Shown: positions 44,860-53,683 of the stretch, piece by piece | Numbering within the stretch: the first letter of the stretch is position 1 | How the letters are laid out: each line of letters begins with the position of its first letter | Origin: Ornithinimicrobium pratense | Lineage (GTDB): Bacteria; Actinomycetota; Actinomycetes; Actinomycetales; Dermatophilaceae | DNA length: 64,000 nt | Reading direction: 5' to 3' | NCBI RefSeq assembly: GCF_008843165.1 | Contig: NZ_CP044427.1 | Coordinates: forward strand, 1,488,001-1,552,000 | Translations under genes and position numbers: made by a program | Notes under the pieces: model-generated | What the model was told of the DNA's origin: nothing | Seen by the model: the letters and a program-made list of their open reading frames with translations, nothing else | The model's database searches: none

Positions 44860-45396
44860 ATGCCTGCCCCCCTCGCCGAGACCACCGAGACCACACAGAC
44901 GCCTGCGTCCGGCGTCCACATCCGCGTTCCGAAACTGCGGGTGGAGCGGCGTGCCATCGTGTGGTGGATGCTGCGGGCACTGGTCTTCTGGGGCCTTCTG
45001 GTGGGCGGACTCGCCACCGCTGCGGTGATGTGGGAGCCCGCACGGGTGTGGCTCGTCGTTCCCACCGTCTTCGTGGCGGTCGTCTTCCTGGCGAAGCTCT
45101 TCGTCGAACCGTGGTGGCGGTACGCCGTGCACCGCTGGGAGATCGGCGAGCACGCCACCTACGCCTCGAACGGATGGCTCGTGCGCGAGTGGCGCGTCGC
45201 CCCCACCTCGCGTATCCAAACCGTGGACGCTGTACGCGGGCCCATCGAGCAGATGCTCGGATTGTCGACCCTGCGCGTCACGACCGCATCGTCTTACGGG
45301 GCCATCAGCATTGTCGGGCTGGACCGCGCGGTTGCGCAGGATGCCGCCGCGAGGCTTGCCGTCATCGCCGAGATCTCCGAGGGCGACGCAACGTGA
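44860..45396 (+). CDS. PH-domain membrane protein (bPH2/DUF304, YdbS-like)
   Basis: 178 residues. Two membrane segments (residues about 33-78) are followed by a bacterial PH domain with YAVHRWEIGEHATYASNGWLVREWR and PTSRIQTVDAVRGPIEQMLGL (key part RIQTVD). The ATG at 44860 follows GGGAGAG. It overlaps the next gene as GTGA, forming a YdbS-YdbT-like pair; in Bacillus ydbST protects against a circular bacteriocin. Function here is unknown. Confidence 0.83.
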   Translation: MPAPLAETTETTQTPASGVHIRVPKLRVERRAIVWWMLRALVFWGLLVGGLATAAVMWEPARVWLVVPTVFVAVVFLAKLFVEPWWRYAVHRWEIGEHATYASNGWLVREWRVAPTSRIQTVDAVRGPIEQMLGLSTLRVTTASSYGAISIVGLDRAVAQDAAARLAVIAEISEGDAT

Positions 45397-47018
45397 CCGA
45401 TGAGACGCTGCCAGCAGGCAGTCGCACCGCTCCCGAACCGTCGGCAGACGGCTGGCGTGGCCTCAGTATTCGAGTCGTCTGGGTGGATTTCGCCAAGAGT
45501 CTCTTATCCGTTCTCCCCGCGGTGGTCGCGATCCTCGGATTTGGCATCGAGCCTTCCTGGAGCTCGATGTGGCCGTTCGCAGCGATCGCCGTCTGGGGCG
45601 TGCTCAGTGCGGTTGCCGACATCATCCGCTGGCTGCTCACGCGGTACCGCATCACCGAAACCGAGGTGGAGCGAAGTACCGGCCTGTTCGTGCGCCGGCA
45701 CCGTTCGGTTCGCCGCGACCGGATCCGAAGCGTTGACACCCATGCCAAACTGCGGCACCGCATTGCGGGGCTGCGCGTGATCACGGTCGGTGCTGGTCAG
45801 CAGACCAATGCCGGTGAAGCAGCGTTCGTGCTCGACTCCCTCATTCGCGATGACGCCGAGCTACTCCGCAGCGTCCTGCTCCGCGAGCACCAGACGGCCA
45901 CCGCCGAAACGGAGCGTCCCAGGGATGGTGATGACATCCAGGACCCCCCCGATCCGGCCAAGACGCGCTCTGCTGAGGTCTTCGCGACATTGCGCCCGTG
46001 GTGGGTGGTTTACCACATGTTCAGCCTGTGGGCCTACCTCTCCGCAGCCGGCCTTCTGTGGGGTGCCTTCTGGTTGGCGTCCACCTTCGGTGTCAACTTG
46101 ATCGATGTCTCCTCACGCTGGATCTCGTGGGGAGACCTCGGCTGGTTCGAAACGATCGCAGTCGCCGTCGTCGGGGGCGGACTGTTCGGCGCGATCGCCA
46201 TGGGCGTGGGCTTCTTCCTCTCCTACTGGAAGTTCGAGCTGGCGCGCGTACGCAGCGATGACACCTCCTTCCTCCGCACCCGCAGGGGCCTGCTGAGCAC
46301 CCGGGAGGTGAACCGTGACGAAGTGCGCACCCGCGGGCTCTCCATCTCCGAACCCTTGCTCTGGCGTTGGATGAGAATGGCCGATACCAACGTCATCACC
46401 ACCGGCCTGAGCATCTGGGACCCCGAGCAACCCAGCGCTATCCTTCCCCGCGGCCCGAGGAGCATCGCCCACGAGGTGGCTACCCGAGTCTTGGGAGCGC
46501 CGTCACCGCTGGAGGTTCCACTGCCAAGGCATCCCCGAGCCGCTCTACGCCGCAGGCTCTGGTGGGCGACCGCCTTCACCGCTCTGGGTGTCGCCATCGT
46601 GGCATTGCCCGTGGCGACCTCTGTCGTGCCGACGTGGGTGCTGTGGGCGGCGATCGGCGTGTGGCCGGTGGCATTGTGCGGTGCCATCGTGGCCTACCGA
46701 GCCCTCGGTCACGCGATCACCGAGGACTACGTCGTGATGCGGTCTGGTCTGACGAGCCGCACCACCTCGGCGCTGCGTCGCGATGCGGTCAGCACCATCG
46801 CGGTGCGGCAGTCGATTCTGCAGAAGCGGCTCGGGCTCAGCACCGTGTCGGCGATGACGGCCGCCGGGTGGTCGATCTATGAGGCCCCAGATGTCTGCGC
46901 CCACGAAGCCATCTCATTCGCCGCACAGGCCGCCCCGGGTTTCCTGGATGAGTTCCTCGGGTCGTCGGTGTGCTCGCGCGCTGACGAGGTCGCCTCAGGC
47001 CCAGTTCGCGATCTCTGA
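45393..47018 (+). CDS. Multi-PH-domain membrane protein (YdbT-like)
   Basis: 541 residues with three pairs of membrane segments and three bPH2/DUF304 units: YRITETEVERSTGLF with RIRSVDTHAKLRHR, then FLRTRRGLLSTREV, then YVVMRSGLTSRTTSALRRDAVSTIAV. GTG at 45393 overlaps the upstream stop. Its 3' end overlaps the convergent DUF421 gene by 24 bases. Base composition looks slightly less GC-rich than neighbours, judged by eye. Probable envelope-stress or antimicrobial-resistance role, by analogy only. Confidence 0.8.
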   Translation: MTDETLPAGSRTAPEPSADGWRGLSIRVVWVDFAKSLLSVLPAVVAILGFGIEPSWSSMWPFAAIAVWGVLSAVADIIRWLLTRYRITETEVERSTGLFVRRHRSVRRDRIRSVDTHAKLRHRIAGLRVITVGAGQQTNAGEAAFVLDSLIRDDAELLRSVLLREHQTATAETERPRDGDDIQDPPDPAKTRSAEVFATLRPWWVVYHMFSLWAYLSAAGLLWGAFWLASTFGVNLIDVSSRWISWGDLGWFETIAVAVVGGGLFGAIAMGVGFFLSYWKFELARVRSDDTSFLRTRRGLLSTREVNRDEVRTRGLSISEPLLWRWMRMADTNVITTGLSIWDPEQPSAILPRGPRSIAHEVATRVLGAPSPLEVPLPRHPRAALRRRLWWATAFTALGVAIVALPVATSVVPTWVLWAAIGVWPVALCGAIVAYRALGHAITEDYVVMRSGLTSRTTSALRRDAVSTIAVRQSILQKRLGLSTVSAMTAAGWSIYEAPDVCAHEAISFAAQAAPGFLDEFLGSSVCSRADEVASGPVRDL

Positions 47019-47507
47019 CAGCGACTGCTCATCCCCGGTCGAGGAGGCGCCGATCACGCTGAGCGTCCCGTCCGGCTCCAGGACGACCGCCGCGATGGTC
47101 TGCAGGCCACCGTGCCCTGCGGAGCGTGCCGCCTGCAGCACCTCGCCCCGGGTCAGCCGCACCCGCCTGAGGGCCGGCTCGAGCAGCTCGCCCCGCCTGA
47201 GCACGAGGGTCGGCTCAGCATTGACGAACCGACGCCCGCCCGGTAGCGAGGTCGTGACGCGTGAGACCAGCCATTGCGTGCAGATGAGCAGCCCCATCCC
47301 GGTGAGCACATCGGCATACCGGATGTCTTGGGTGAGCACAGCGCTGGCCAGCATCGACCCCAGCGCCACGGTCACGACGAAGTCGAAGGCGTTCAGCTTG
47401 GCCAAGACACGTTTGCCCGAGATGCGGAGCAGGACCACCAACGTCACGTATGAAGCCGCGCCGACCAGCACGATGCGCAGCAGCGCGGACCAAGAGTCGA
47501 ACCACAT
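46995..47507 (-). CDS. DUF421 membrane protein (YetF-like)
   Basis: 170 residues with three N-terminal membrane segments and a soluble C-terminal domain. Landmarks are LLRISGKRVLAKLNAFDFVVTVALGS (key part NAFDFVVTVALGS) and NAEPTLVLRRGELLEPALRR. The family is common in Firmicutes and actinobacteria with no firm function. ATG 47507 chosen by homology; no clear ribosome site. Confidence 0.8.
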   Translation of the reverse strand: MWFDSWSALLRIVLVGAASYVTLVVLLRISGKRVLAKLNAFDFVVTVALGSMLASAVLTQDIRYADVLTGMGLLICTQWLVSRVTTSLPGGRRFVNAEPTLVLRRGELLEPALRRVRLTRGEVLQAARSAGHGGLQTIAAVVLEPDGTLSVIGASSTGDEQSLSEIANWA

Positions 47508-47641
47508 GAGTGAGTGAGCCTTTCGCGAGGAGTGCGCAGTCCACCTGAGACTGGCACGCAACGTGCCCGCGCAGCGAGGCAGGCATGTTCAGGGCCCTCG
47601 CGTAGGGTCAACCAAGATCCGCGACCGACAAGGAGACCCTC

Positions 47642-48568
47642 GTGGCCACGCAGCGCCCGACCCTGGTCCTGGTCAACTCCTCTGCAGGTTCGGGAGAGGC
47701 GGACCTGGTGGAGCAGGTGTGCCGTGCACTGGAGCAACACAGCCTGTTCGGCACCGAGGTCGTGGAATCTGGGTCTGACGAAAGGTATGCCGCGGCCGTC
47801 GCCTCGGCGCGGGGGCGCGACGTCGTCGTCGTGGGCGGAGACGGGTCGGTGAACAGGTTGCTGCAACAGCTGATGGACCAGCAGCTGCTGGGCAGCGTCG
47901 GTGCGGTCGGGGTGGTGCCGGTGGGCACCGGGAACGATCTGGCCCGCGACGCCGGTCTCCCCTTGGACTGGTGCGGGGCGGCAGAGGTGGCGGTCAGCGG
48001 CGCCCCAGTGGCTCGGGGCCTGCTCGTCGACACCGCGGGCCGCGTGGTGACCAACGTCGTGCACTGCGGGGTGGCCGCGGAGGCGACCGCGCACGCCGCG
48101 GACGTCAAGGGTGTGCTCGGCAGGACGGCCTACACCTGGGGCGCGGTGCGCGCCGGGCTGACCAGGCAGGGGTGGCACTTGCGGGTCGTCGTCGACGGCC
48201 GCACCGTCGCTGACGGGACCGAGCGACTGCTCATGGTCAGCGCCGCCGTGGGGTCCAGCGTCGGTGGCGGCCACGAGATCGCCCCGAATGCCGACGCCGG
48301 CGACGGGCAGGTAGATGTCGTCATCGCTCACGGGACCTCTGCCCGAGCCAGGGTGGGTTTTGCCCTGGACCTGCGCCGCGGGCGGCACATCGAGCGTCAG
48401 GACGTCACCGTGACCCAAGGTCGCGAGGTGCTCGTCAAGGCCGTGACGTCGCGGGACGCGTTCGCGGTCAACACCGACGGAGACGTGGAGAAGGACCGGC
48501 TGCGTAGCCGCCGCTGGCAGCTACGCGCGGACGCGTGGCGGCTGCGGGCGCCCACCAGGCCTCACTGA
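47642..48568 (+). CDS. Diacylglycerol/lipid kinase-family protein (YegS/DgkB-like)
   Basis: A 308-residue DAGK-catalytic-domain protein that would phosphorylate a lipid alcohol using ATP at the membrane face. The nucleotide-binding motif GGDG is at residues 65-68 (VVVVGGDGSVNRLL), followed by VPVGTGNDLARD. The C-terminal beta-domain ends with DAFAVNTDGDV, a variant of the usual V-DGE motif. GTG at 47642 follows AAGGAG. Confidence 0.83.
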   Translation: MATQRPTLVLVNSSAGSGEADLVEQVCRALEQHSLFGTEVVESGSDERYAAAVASARGRDVVVVGGDGSVNRLLQQLMDQQLLGSVGAVGVVPVGTGNDLARDAGLPLDWCGAAEVAVSGAPVARGLLVDTAGRVVTNVVHCGVAAEATAHAADVKGVLGRTAYTWGAVRAGLTRQGWHLRVVVDGRTVADGTERLLMVSAAVGSSVGGGHEIAPNADAGDGQVDVVIAHGTSARARVGFALDLRRGRHIERQDVTVTQGREVLVKAVTSRDAFAVNTDGDVEKDRLRSRRWQLRADAWRLRAPTRPH

Positions 48569-48653
48569 CTCCTCCCGCTCGACCACCCTGGGCTCGCCGG
48601 TCACCACGCTGGGACCGACAGGGTTGTGAACGCCTTCGCAGATCCCGGTCACG
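48561..48653 (-). pseudogene. Decayed partial copy of the 76-residue protein gene at 49086-49316
   Basis: Read on the minus strand this stretch encodes LVTGICEGVHN, then PSVVTGEPRVVEREE, which aligns without gaps over 29 residues with the C-terminus LVAGISKALKD, then PGVEVGEAKVVARDE of the nearby gene. DNA similarity is also clear (shared words such as CGACCACC and GGGACCGACAG). It has no start codon and no matching stop, so it is a fragment from a tandem duplication. It overlaps the end of the lipid-kinase gene by about 8 bases. Confidence 0.6.
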
Positions 48654-48692
48654 AGGGGTGGACGTACGATCCACCTGGACGCGGAGGCATCG

Positions 48693-48977
48693 TCAGGCTC
48701 TGCTGCGCCGCAGGGCGGAAGCAGCCACGACCGCGGCGGCAGCCAGCGTCGTCAGGCACCCGATCGGCAGCGGCAGGCAGCAGCCGCCGACAACGACGCG
48801 GCTGTTGCCGCGGGTCCACGTCCGGGACGGCAGCGGACCCAGGCCCCCGCTCTGCGACTCCCACCGCCCGTCGTCCTGGGCCGCCTGCTCGGCGGCCCAC
48901 GGGTCAGCCGGCTCCGACCCCGGCGCCGCGTCCGGGCGGGGGAGGTCTTCCGGCGCGGGGCCACCTTGGTAGGTCAT
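48693..48977 (-). CDS. Small single-pass membrane protein, unknown function
   Basis: A 94-residue protein. The first 65 residues are polar and acidic, then a Cys-Cys-containing hydrophobic C-terminal segment (GGCCLPLPIGCLTTLAAAAVVAA) with a basic tail RRSRA. This is a tail-anchored layout. ATG 48977 is preceded by AGGA; ATG 49007 is an alternative adding 10 residues. I do not recognise a family. Confidence 0.5.
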   Translation of the reverse strand: MTYQGGPAPEDLPRPDAAPGSEPADPWAAEQAAQDDGRWESQSGGLGPLPSRTWTRGNSRVVVGGCCLPLPIGCLTTLAAAAVVAASALRRSRA

Positions 48978-49085
48978 GAGCACCGATCCTGACACCGGGG
49001 CGGCCATGGCGCAGCACAGATGTTCCTGGGTGGGCTCGGGTGGCGTCTGAAACTGGCGCTGGCACCACGCGGCAGTGGGGGCGGC

Positions 49086-49316
49086 TCACTCGTCCCGCGC
49101 GACCACCTTGGCCTCACCAACCTCCACGCCCGGGACCGACAGGTCCTTCAGCGCCTTCGAGATGCCGGCGACCAGCGCCGAGGGCGCCCGGTCTTCCTGG
49201 CGGATGTCCTGCGGTGACAGTGAGTCCTCGGGGGTGTCGGACTGAACCGCCTCAACGAGGGCGTCCTCGTCGGTGATCTCGGCGTCCAACTGGATGGTCA
49301 GCGTGTGCTTGCTCAT
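49086..49316 (-). CDS. Small conserved-looking acidic protein, unknown function
   Basis: A 76-residue protein starting MSKHTLTIQLDAEI and ending GEAKVVARDE. It has an N-terminal strand, an acidic middle (DTPEDSLSPQD) and no signal or membrane segment. The nearby decayed copy at 48561-48653 shows amino-acid conservation at aligned positions, which supports real coding. No good ribosome site precedes ATG 49316. Function unknown. Confidence 0.6.
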   Translation of the reverse strand: MSKHTLTIQLDAEITDEDALVEAVQSDTPEDSLSPQDIRQEDRAPSALVAGISKALKDLSVPGVEVGEAKVVARDE

Positions 49317-49499
49317 GGGAGAAGACTCACTGATGGAGCCTGCCCCGGCCACTCGGAGGAGCCTGTGGCCCCGGCTACCGCCAGCCGCGCGGCGGCGTCC
49401 GCTCATCAAGCCCGCAGTGTGCTGATGAGGCAGGATCTCAGGTGTGTTGCGGGCGATGGACCGGCAGCAGGCCAGAGCCAGGAGAGGGATCCGGTCGCG

Positions 49500-51104
49500 A
49501 TGAGCCCAGTGAGCACAGCCGATGCAGTGGTGATCGGCGGGGGACCCAACGGCCTCGTCGCCCTGAACGCCCTGGTCGACGCCGGGTGGGACGTTGTGCT
49601 CATCGAGGCCAACGACGAAGTGGGCGGCGCGGTGCGCAGTGGCGAGGTGACGACGCCGGGTTTCGTCAACGACCTGTTCAGCGCGTTCTACCCGCTGGCG
49701 GCGGCCAGCCCGATCATCCGTGACCTGCACCTGGAGCAGCACGGCCTGGTGTGGCGCAGGGCGCCGCACGTGCTCGCCCACGCCCTCGACGACGGGTACG
49801 CCGCCGTCCTGCGCGACCGCGCCGAGGACACCGCCGCGGCCCTCGACGCCGAGGCCCCGGGTGACGGTGAGGCGTGGCTGGAGCTGGTGCACGGGTGGGA
49901 CCAGATCCGCGACCCGCTGCTGGACGCCTTGTTTACCCCGTTCCCGCCGGTCACCTCGGCCGCGCGCATTCTCCGCCGCCTGGGCGCAGCTGACACCCTC
50001 GATTTCGCTCGCTTGGCGGTGACGCCTGTCCGCAGGCTTGCCGACGAACGGTTCACCGGCCCCGGCCCGGGGCTGCTCCTGACCGGCAATGCGATGCACG
50101 GGGACATCCCTCCGGACGCCGCCGGCAGTGGCATGTTCGGGTGGCTGCTCACCATGCTGGGGCAGGACGTGGGCTTCCCGGTCCCTGAGGGTGGTGCGGG
50201 CGAGTTGGCGCACGCCCTTCGGCGGCGGGCCGAGAGCAAGGGCGCCCGCCTGCTCACCGGCACCGCAGTGACCGCCGTGATCGTCGAGCACGGCCGGGCC
50301 TCCGGCGTGCGGCTCGCGGACGGGACGATGGTCCGGGCCCGCCGTGGCGTGCTGGCCGATGTGGCTGCGCCGGCGCTCTATCGCGACCTCCTGGCCGGCC
50401 ACCGCCTGCCCGCACGGCTGCTGCGTGACATCGACCGCTTCCAGTGGGACAACCCGACGATCAAGGTCAACTGGGCCCTGGAGCAGCCGGTGCCCTGGTT
50501 GGCTGAGGACGCGCACGGTGCCGGGACCGTGCACCTCGGCGTCGACGCCGACGGCTTCGTCGACTTCGCCGCGGACCTGTCGGTCGGTCGGACCCCCGCG
50601 CGGCCGTTCATCCTGTTCGGCCAGATGACAACCTCGGACCCGACGCGCTCACCCGCGGGGACGGAGTCGGCGTGGGCCTACACCCACGTCCCCCACACGA
50701 TCGACTGGTCCGGCGATCACCTTGCGGCCCACGTCGAGCGGATCGAGGACGCGCTCGAGCGGGTCGCCCCGGGCTTCCGGGACACCCGGCTGGCCCGTCA
50801 CGTGCAGTCTCCGGCGGACCTCGAGGACGCGAACGCCAACCTCGTGGGCGGTGCCGTCAACGCCGGCACCTCGGGGCTGCACCAGCAGCTGGTCTTCCGC
50901 CCCACGCCGGGGCTGGGTCGTCCGGAGACGCCAGTGCCGGGCCTCTACCTCGCCAGCGCCGCCGCGCATCCCGGAGGAGGGGTGCACGGCGCACCCGGCT
51001 GGAACGCCGCCCGCGCCGCGATCGGGGCTCACGCCCGGCTTACCGGCGGGGTGCGGCGAGCGCTCGCGCGCACGGCCTGGGCCCGGCTCCTCCCGCGGCC
51101 CTGA
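49500..51104 (+). CDS. FAD-dependent oxidoreductase (phytoene-dehydrogenase/CrtI-like)
   Basis: A 534-residue flavoprotein. The N-terminal dinucleotide-binding loop is VVIGGGPNGLVA with EANDEVGG after it, and the C-terminal FAD segment is VPGLYLASAAAHPGGGVHGAPGWNAA. This is the phytoene-desaturase-like NAD(P)/FAD group (COG1233), whose members act on carotenoids, retinoids or unknown lipids. No carotenoid genes are nearby. ATG 49500 was chosen at the start of the nucleotide fold; AGGAGAGG is somewhat distant. Confidence 0.82.
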   Translation: MSPVSTADAVVIGGGPNGLVALNALVDAGWDVVLIEANDEVGGAVRSGEVTTPGFVNDLFSAFYPLAAASPIIRDLHLEQHGLVWRRAPHVLAHALDDGYAAVLRDRAEDTAAALDAEAPGDGEAWLELVHGWDQIRDPLLDALFTPFPPVTSAARILRRLGAADTLDFARLAVTPVRRLADERFTGPGPGLLLTGNAMHGDIPPDAAGSGMFGWLLTMLGQDVGFPVPEGGAGELAHALRRRAESKGARLLTGTAVTAVIVEHGRASGVRLADGTMVRARRGVLADVAAPALYRDLLAGHRLPARLLRDIDRFQWDNPTIKVNWALEQPVPWLAEDAHGAGTVHLGVDADGFVDFAADLSVGRTPARPFILFGQMTTSDPTRSPAGTESAWAYTHVPHTIDWSGDHLAAHVERIEDALERVAPGFRDTRLARHVQSPADLEDANANLVGGAVNAGTSGLHQQLVFRPTPGLGRPETPVPGLYLASAAAHPGGGVHGAPGWNAARAAIGAHARLTGGVRRALARTAWARLLPRP

Positions 51105-51175
51105 GCGGTCTGCAGCGACTGGCCGGGTGTGCAGCATGCAGTGACCGGCGGGGAGGTGCGGGGATGCTCGAACGG

Positions 51176-52606
51176 TCAGGCGCTGGTTTCGCCGTTGCGG
51201 AAGCGCCCCTCGGCCAGGAAGGCCAGCCGCCGAAGCGCCTCGACGTTGCGCGGCCCGATCGCCAGCTGGCGCCCCGGCCTGGGCAGGAGCTTGCCGGGCC
51301 CGCGGGAGGCGTCCTCCGCGATCTTCACTGTGCAGGCCCGCTCGCCGCGGGGAGTGATCGAGATGACGACCCGCGCCTCGCCCAGGGGCCAGCCGCGGGC
51401 GGTGAGGACGAGCAGGGAGGGCTCGACGGAGCGCTCGACCGTGGTCGCGTCGTTGATCAGGGCGGGCCAGAGACCGAAGGAGTGGTGGACCTGGGCACCT
51501 TGCGCCGGCCAGGTCACGTCGACGTCGCGGACGCGAGAGGCACCCACGACCCACGTCGCGTAGGACCACCCGTCGGCGAGGACGTCCCAGACCGCCTGGC
51601 TCGGGGCCTCGACCTCTCGCGTGACGGTGACGACGCCAGGGGATTGATCCACGATCTGCTCTCCGGGCGGCGTGCCTGGGGTGACGGCGGCGACGGGGGA
51701 GCCGGCGAGCGAGAGCCCGCTGGTCCAACGGCGACCCCACCTTCCGTGGACCGCCTCCCCCAGGGGCAGCGGCGCCAGGACATTGCCAGGCGAGTTGGGG
51801 ACCTCCCCGCGCGAGAGCCCACCGGTCTTCATCAACGATGTCACGAGGAGGTCATACACCGCGGGGGACAGGCGGAACCCGCCCACCACGACATGGTTGG
51901 CCAGCCCGACAGAGGTCTCGCGACGGGGACGGTCGAGGGCGCGGACCACGGCGCGAGCCACCTTCTCCGGAGGGTCCACCGGGGGTGGCGGGCGGCCGTG
52001 CCGGCCCAGGTAGGTCCCCGCCTGCAGGTAGACCGGGGTGTCGACGCCCCCGGGCGAGACGAGGCTGATGTGGATGCCCGGCGTGCTGCGGGCCTCAATC
52101 TGCAGGGTCCGCACGAGGCCGTGAACTCCCCACTTCGCCGTGATGTAGGAACTCATGAAGGGGGTGCTGATCTTGCCGAGCAGCGAGCCGAGGAACACCA
52201 AGCTCCCGCCGCCTGCCTCCTTGAACTCCCGCAGCGCGCATCGCGCGACGTTCGCGGTGCCGATCAGCGTGGCCTCGATGGAGCTGTTGAACACCTCTGC
52301 CGGAACGTCCTCGAACCGGCCATAGGCAAGGGACCCCGCGGAGTGCACAACGCCGTCCAGGACGCCAAAGGCGGTGCGAGCGCCAGCGAAGGCGGCGTCC
52401 AGAGCCTCGACGTCGCGCACGTCGGCGACGGTCACCAGGGCCTTGGCCCCCCGGTCCTCGCACTCCTGACGGACGGTCTGCAGCACGTCGAGAGAGCGAG
52501 CCAACAGGACGAGGTTCGCGCCCTCATCGGCCAGCTGCAGGGCCGTCGCCCGACCGATGCCACTGGAGGCTCCGGTGATGAGCACGGTCCTGGGCGTGTG
52601 GGTCAC
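51176..52606 (-). CDS. Short-chain dehydrogenase fused to an SRPBCC (START-like) domain
   Basis: 476 residues. Residues 1-250 are a classical SDR: TGASSGIG (11-18), HSAG (88-91), catalytic Ser141, Tyr154 and Lys158 (YITAK), and SPGGVDTP. Residues about 335-470 resemble an SRPBCC polyketide-cyclase/START-like domain (VTREVEAPSQAVWDVLADGW and later VERSVEPSLLVLTAR). NAD(P)-dependent reduction of a hydrophobic ketone or alcohol held by the second domain is a reasonable guess. GTG 52606 lies just after GAGGGA; ATG 52687 would add 27 unlikely residues. It converges on the FAD oxidoreductase. Confidence 0.8.
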   Translation of the reverse strand: MTHTPRTVLITGASSGIGRATALQLADEGANLVLLARSLDVLQTVRQECEDRGAKALVTVADVRDVEALDAAFAGARTAFGVLDGVVHSAGSLAYGRFEDVPAEVFNSSIEATLIGTANVARCALREFKEAGGGSLVFLGSLLGKISTPFMSSYITAKWGVHGLVRTLQIEARSTPGIHISLVSPGGVDTPVYLQAGTYLGRHGRPPPPVDPPEKVARAVVRALDRPRRETSVGLANHVVVGGFRLSPAVYDLLVTSLMKTGGLSRGEVPNSPGNVLAPLPLGEAVHGRWGRRWTSGLSLAGSPVAAVTPGTPPGEQIVDQSPGVVTVTREVEAPSQAVWDVLADGWSYATWVVGASRVRDVDVTWPAQGAQVHHSFGLWPALINDATTVERSVEPSLLVLTARGWPLGEARVVISITPRGERACTVKIAEDASRGPGKLLPRPGRQLAIGPRNVEALRRLAFLAEGRFRNGETSA

Positions 52607-52711
52607 TCCCTCAGTGTGCGGTTTCGCCCGGGATTGTGCCCCCCGCACCGTCACATCCCGCACCCCCTCTGTCCCAAGGCGCGCCATACGCCGTCGCCTC
52701 CGCGCCCTCGG

Positions 52712-52984
52712 GACAGGTTCGTGCAGGCCGCCAAGGCGCTGTTCGCGCTGCTCACCGGCGCCCGGCGTGGGAACACACCGAGGACATCGCCCGGATACTC
52801 ACCGACTGCGGGCTGCAGACCGGCCCGGTCGGGGTGGAGCGGCACCACGCCACGGGGTAGGTCCGGGAGATCTGGACCGCCCTGGACCGAGCGGCCGGGA
52901 CCCTCATGGGTCACCGAGCCGGGTGACCAGCGCGACTACCGGGCGGTCGCCCTGGCCCGGGCCGCCCGGTGGCCGGACGGATAG
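52712..52984 (+). pseudogene. Remnant of an unidentified protein gene
   Basis: Coding-like sequence with strongly GC-biased third positions switches frames. One frame gives DRFVQAAKALFALLTG, then a shift near 52761-52775 gives WEHTEDIARILTDCGLQTG, an in-frame TAG at 52858-52860, then VREIWTALDRAAGTLMG, a TGA at 52924-52926, and finally, back in the first frame, DQRDYRAVALARAARWPDG to a stop at 52984. The family is not recognised. The rest of the 52607-53014 gap holds nothing else I can identify. Confidence 0.4.
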
Positions 52985-53014
52985 GGAGTCGGCAAAGGTG
53001 TGCGCCGGCGGCGC

Positions 53015-53518
53015 TCAGCCCGTCATGCACTCCATGAGCGGACCCATGAGGTTGTCGGCCGCCTCGTCCTCACGTCCCTGGAACATCAGCGAGAAGAGCT
53101 CGGTGAGGGCATCGTTGTCGAGCACCTCGTTGATGCACTCCTGCTCCTGCTCGCCCATGGTGTCGTCCGCGGCGAACTGCTCGGTCAGCATCGCCTGGGC
53201 GTCGACGCAGCCTACGAGGACGTCGGCGGCGTGGTCAGCGTCCTCCTCCTCCATGGTCACGTCGGTGACCTGACCGGCGACCTCCAGGTCGTCGGTGAGC
53301 AGGCCGTACTCCTGCAGCTGCTCCACGCCGATCCGGTCGACCATGCCCTCGCCGACGCAGTCCGCCTGCTCCTGGTCGACGGGGAAGTCCTCATCCGACT
53401 CCTCCATCATGGAGGCCGAGATGGCTTCCGCAGCCTGGGCCTCGTCGTCGTTGCCGCAGGCGGCGAGGGACAGGGTCAGGGCCAGGCTGCCAGCAACAAC
53501 GAGTGCTCGGGTCTTCAT
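53015..53518 (-). CDS. Small secreted lipoprotein, unknown function
   Basis: A 167-residue lipoprotein with signal peptide ending LSLAAC (Cys21). The mature part is very acidic and rich in Met and Glu, with four further cysteines (DCVGEG, VGCVD, QECINE, MECMTG) that could form two disulfides. ATG 53518 follows GAGGAG. The repeated pattern of Cys-x-x-x with acidic helices suggests two related halves. No known domain. Confidence 0.7.
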   Translation of the reverse strand: MKTRALVVAGSLALTLSLAACGNDDEAQAAEAISASMMEESDEDFPVDQEQADCVGEGMVDRIGVEQLQEYGLLTDDLEVAGQVTDVTMEEEDADHAADVLVGCVDAQAMLTEQFAADDTMGEQEQECINEVLDNDALTELFSLMFQGREDEAADNLMGPLMECMTG

Positions 53519-53656
53519 GTGGTTTCTCCTCAGTACGGCGGCGCTCAGGCCCCCCCGTGTCGTTGACGGCCCCTCCGGCCGGCGCGCCGACGCCGGCACG
53601 CGGGTCTGAGGCTAGCAGGCGGCGCCCGCAGGGAGGCTCGCCCTCAGCCTCGGCGG

Positions 53657-53679
53657 CGTGGCGGAGGGTACACGCCACG
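53657..53679. terminator. Second hairpin of a possible terminator pair
   Basis: CGTGGCG (53657-53663) and CGCCACG (53673-53679) form a perfect 7-bp stem with a 9-nt loop. It follows the larger hairpin at 53684-53723 in the direction of the leftward transcript, with no U-tract. Confidence 0.4.
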
Positions 53680-53683
53680 GTCC

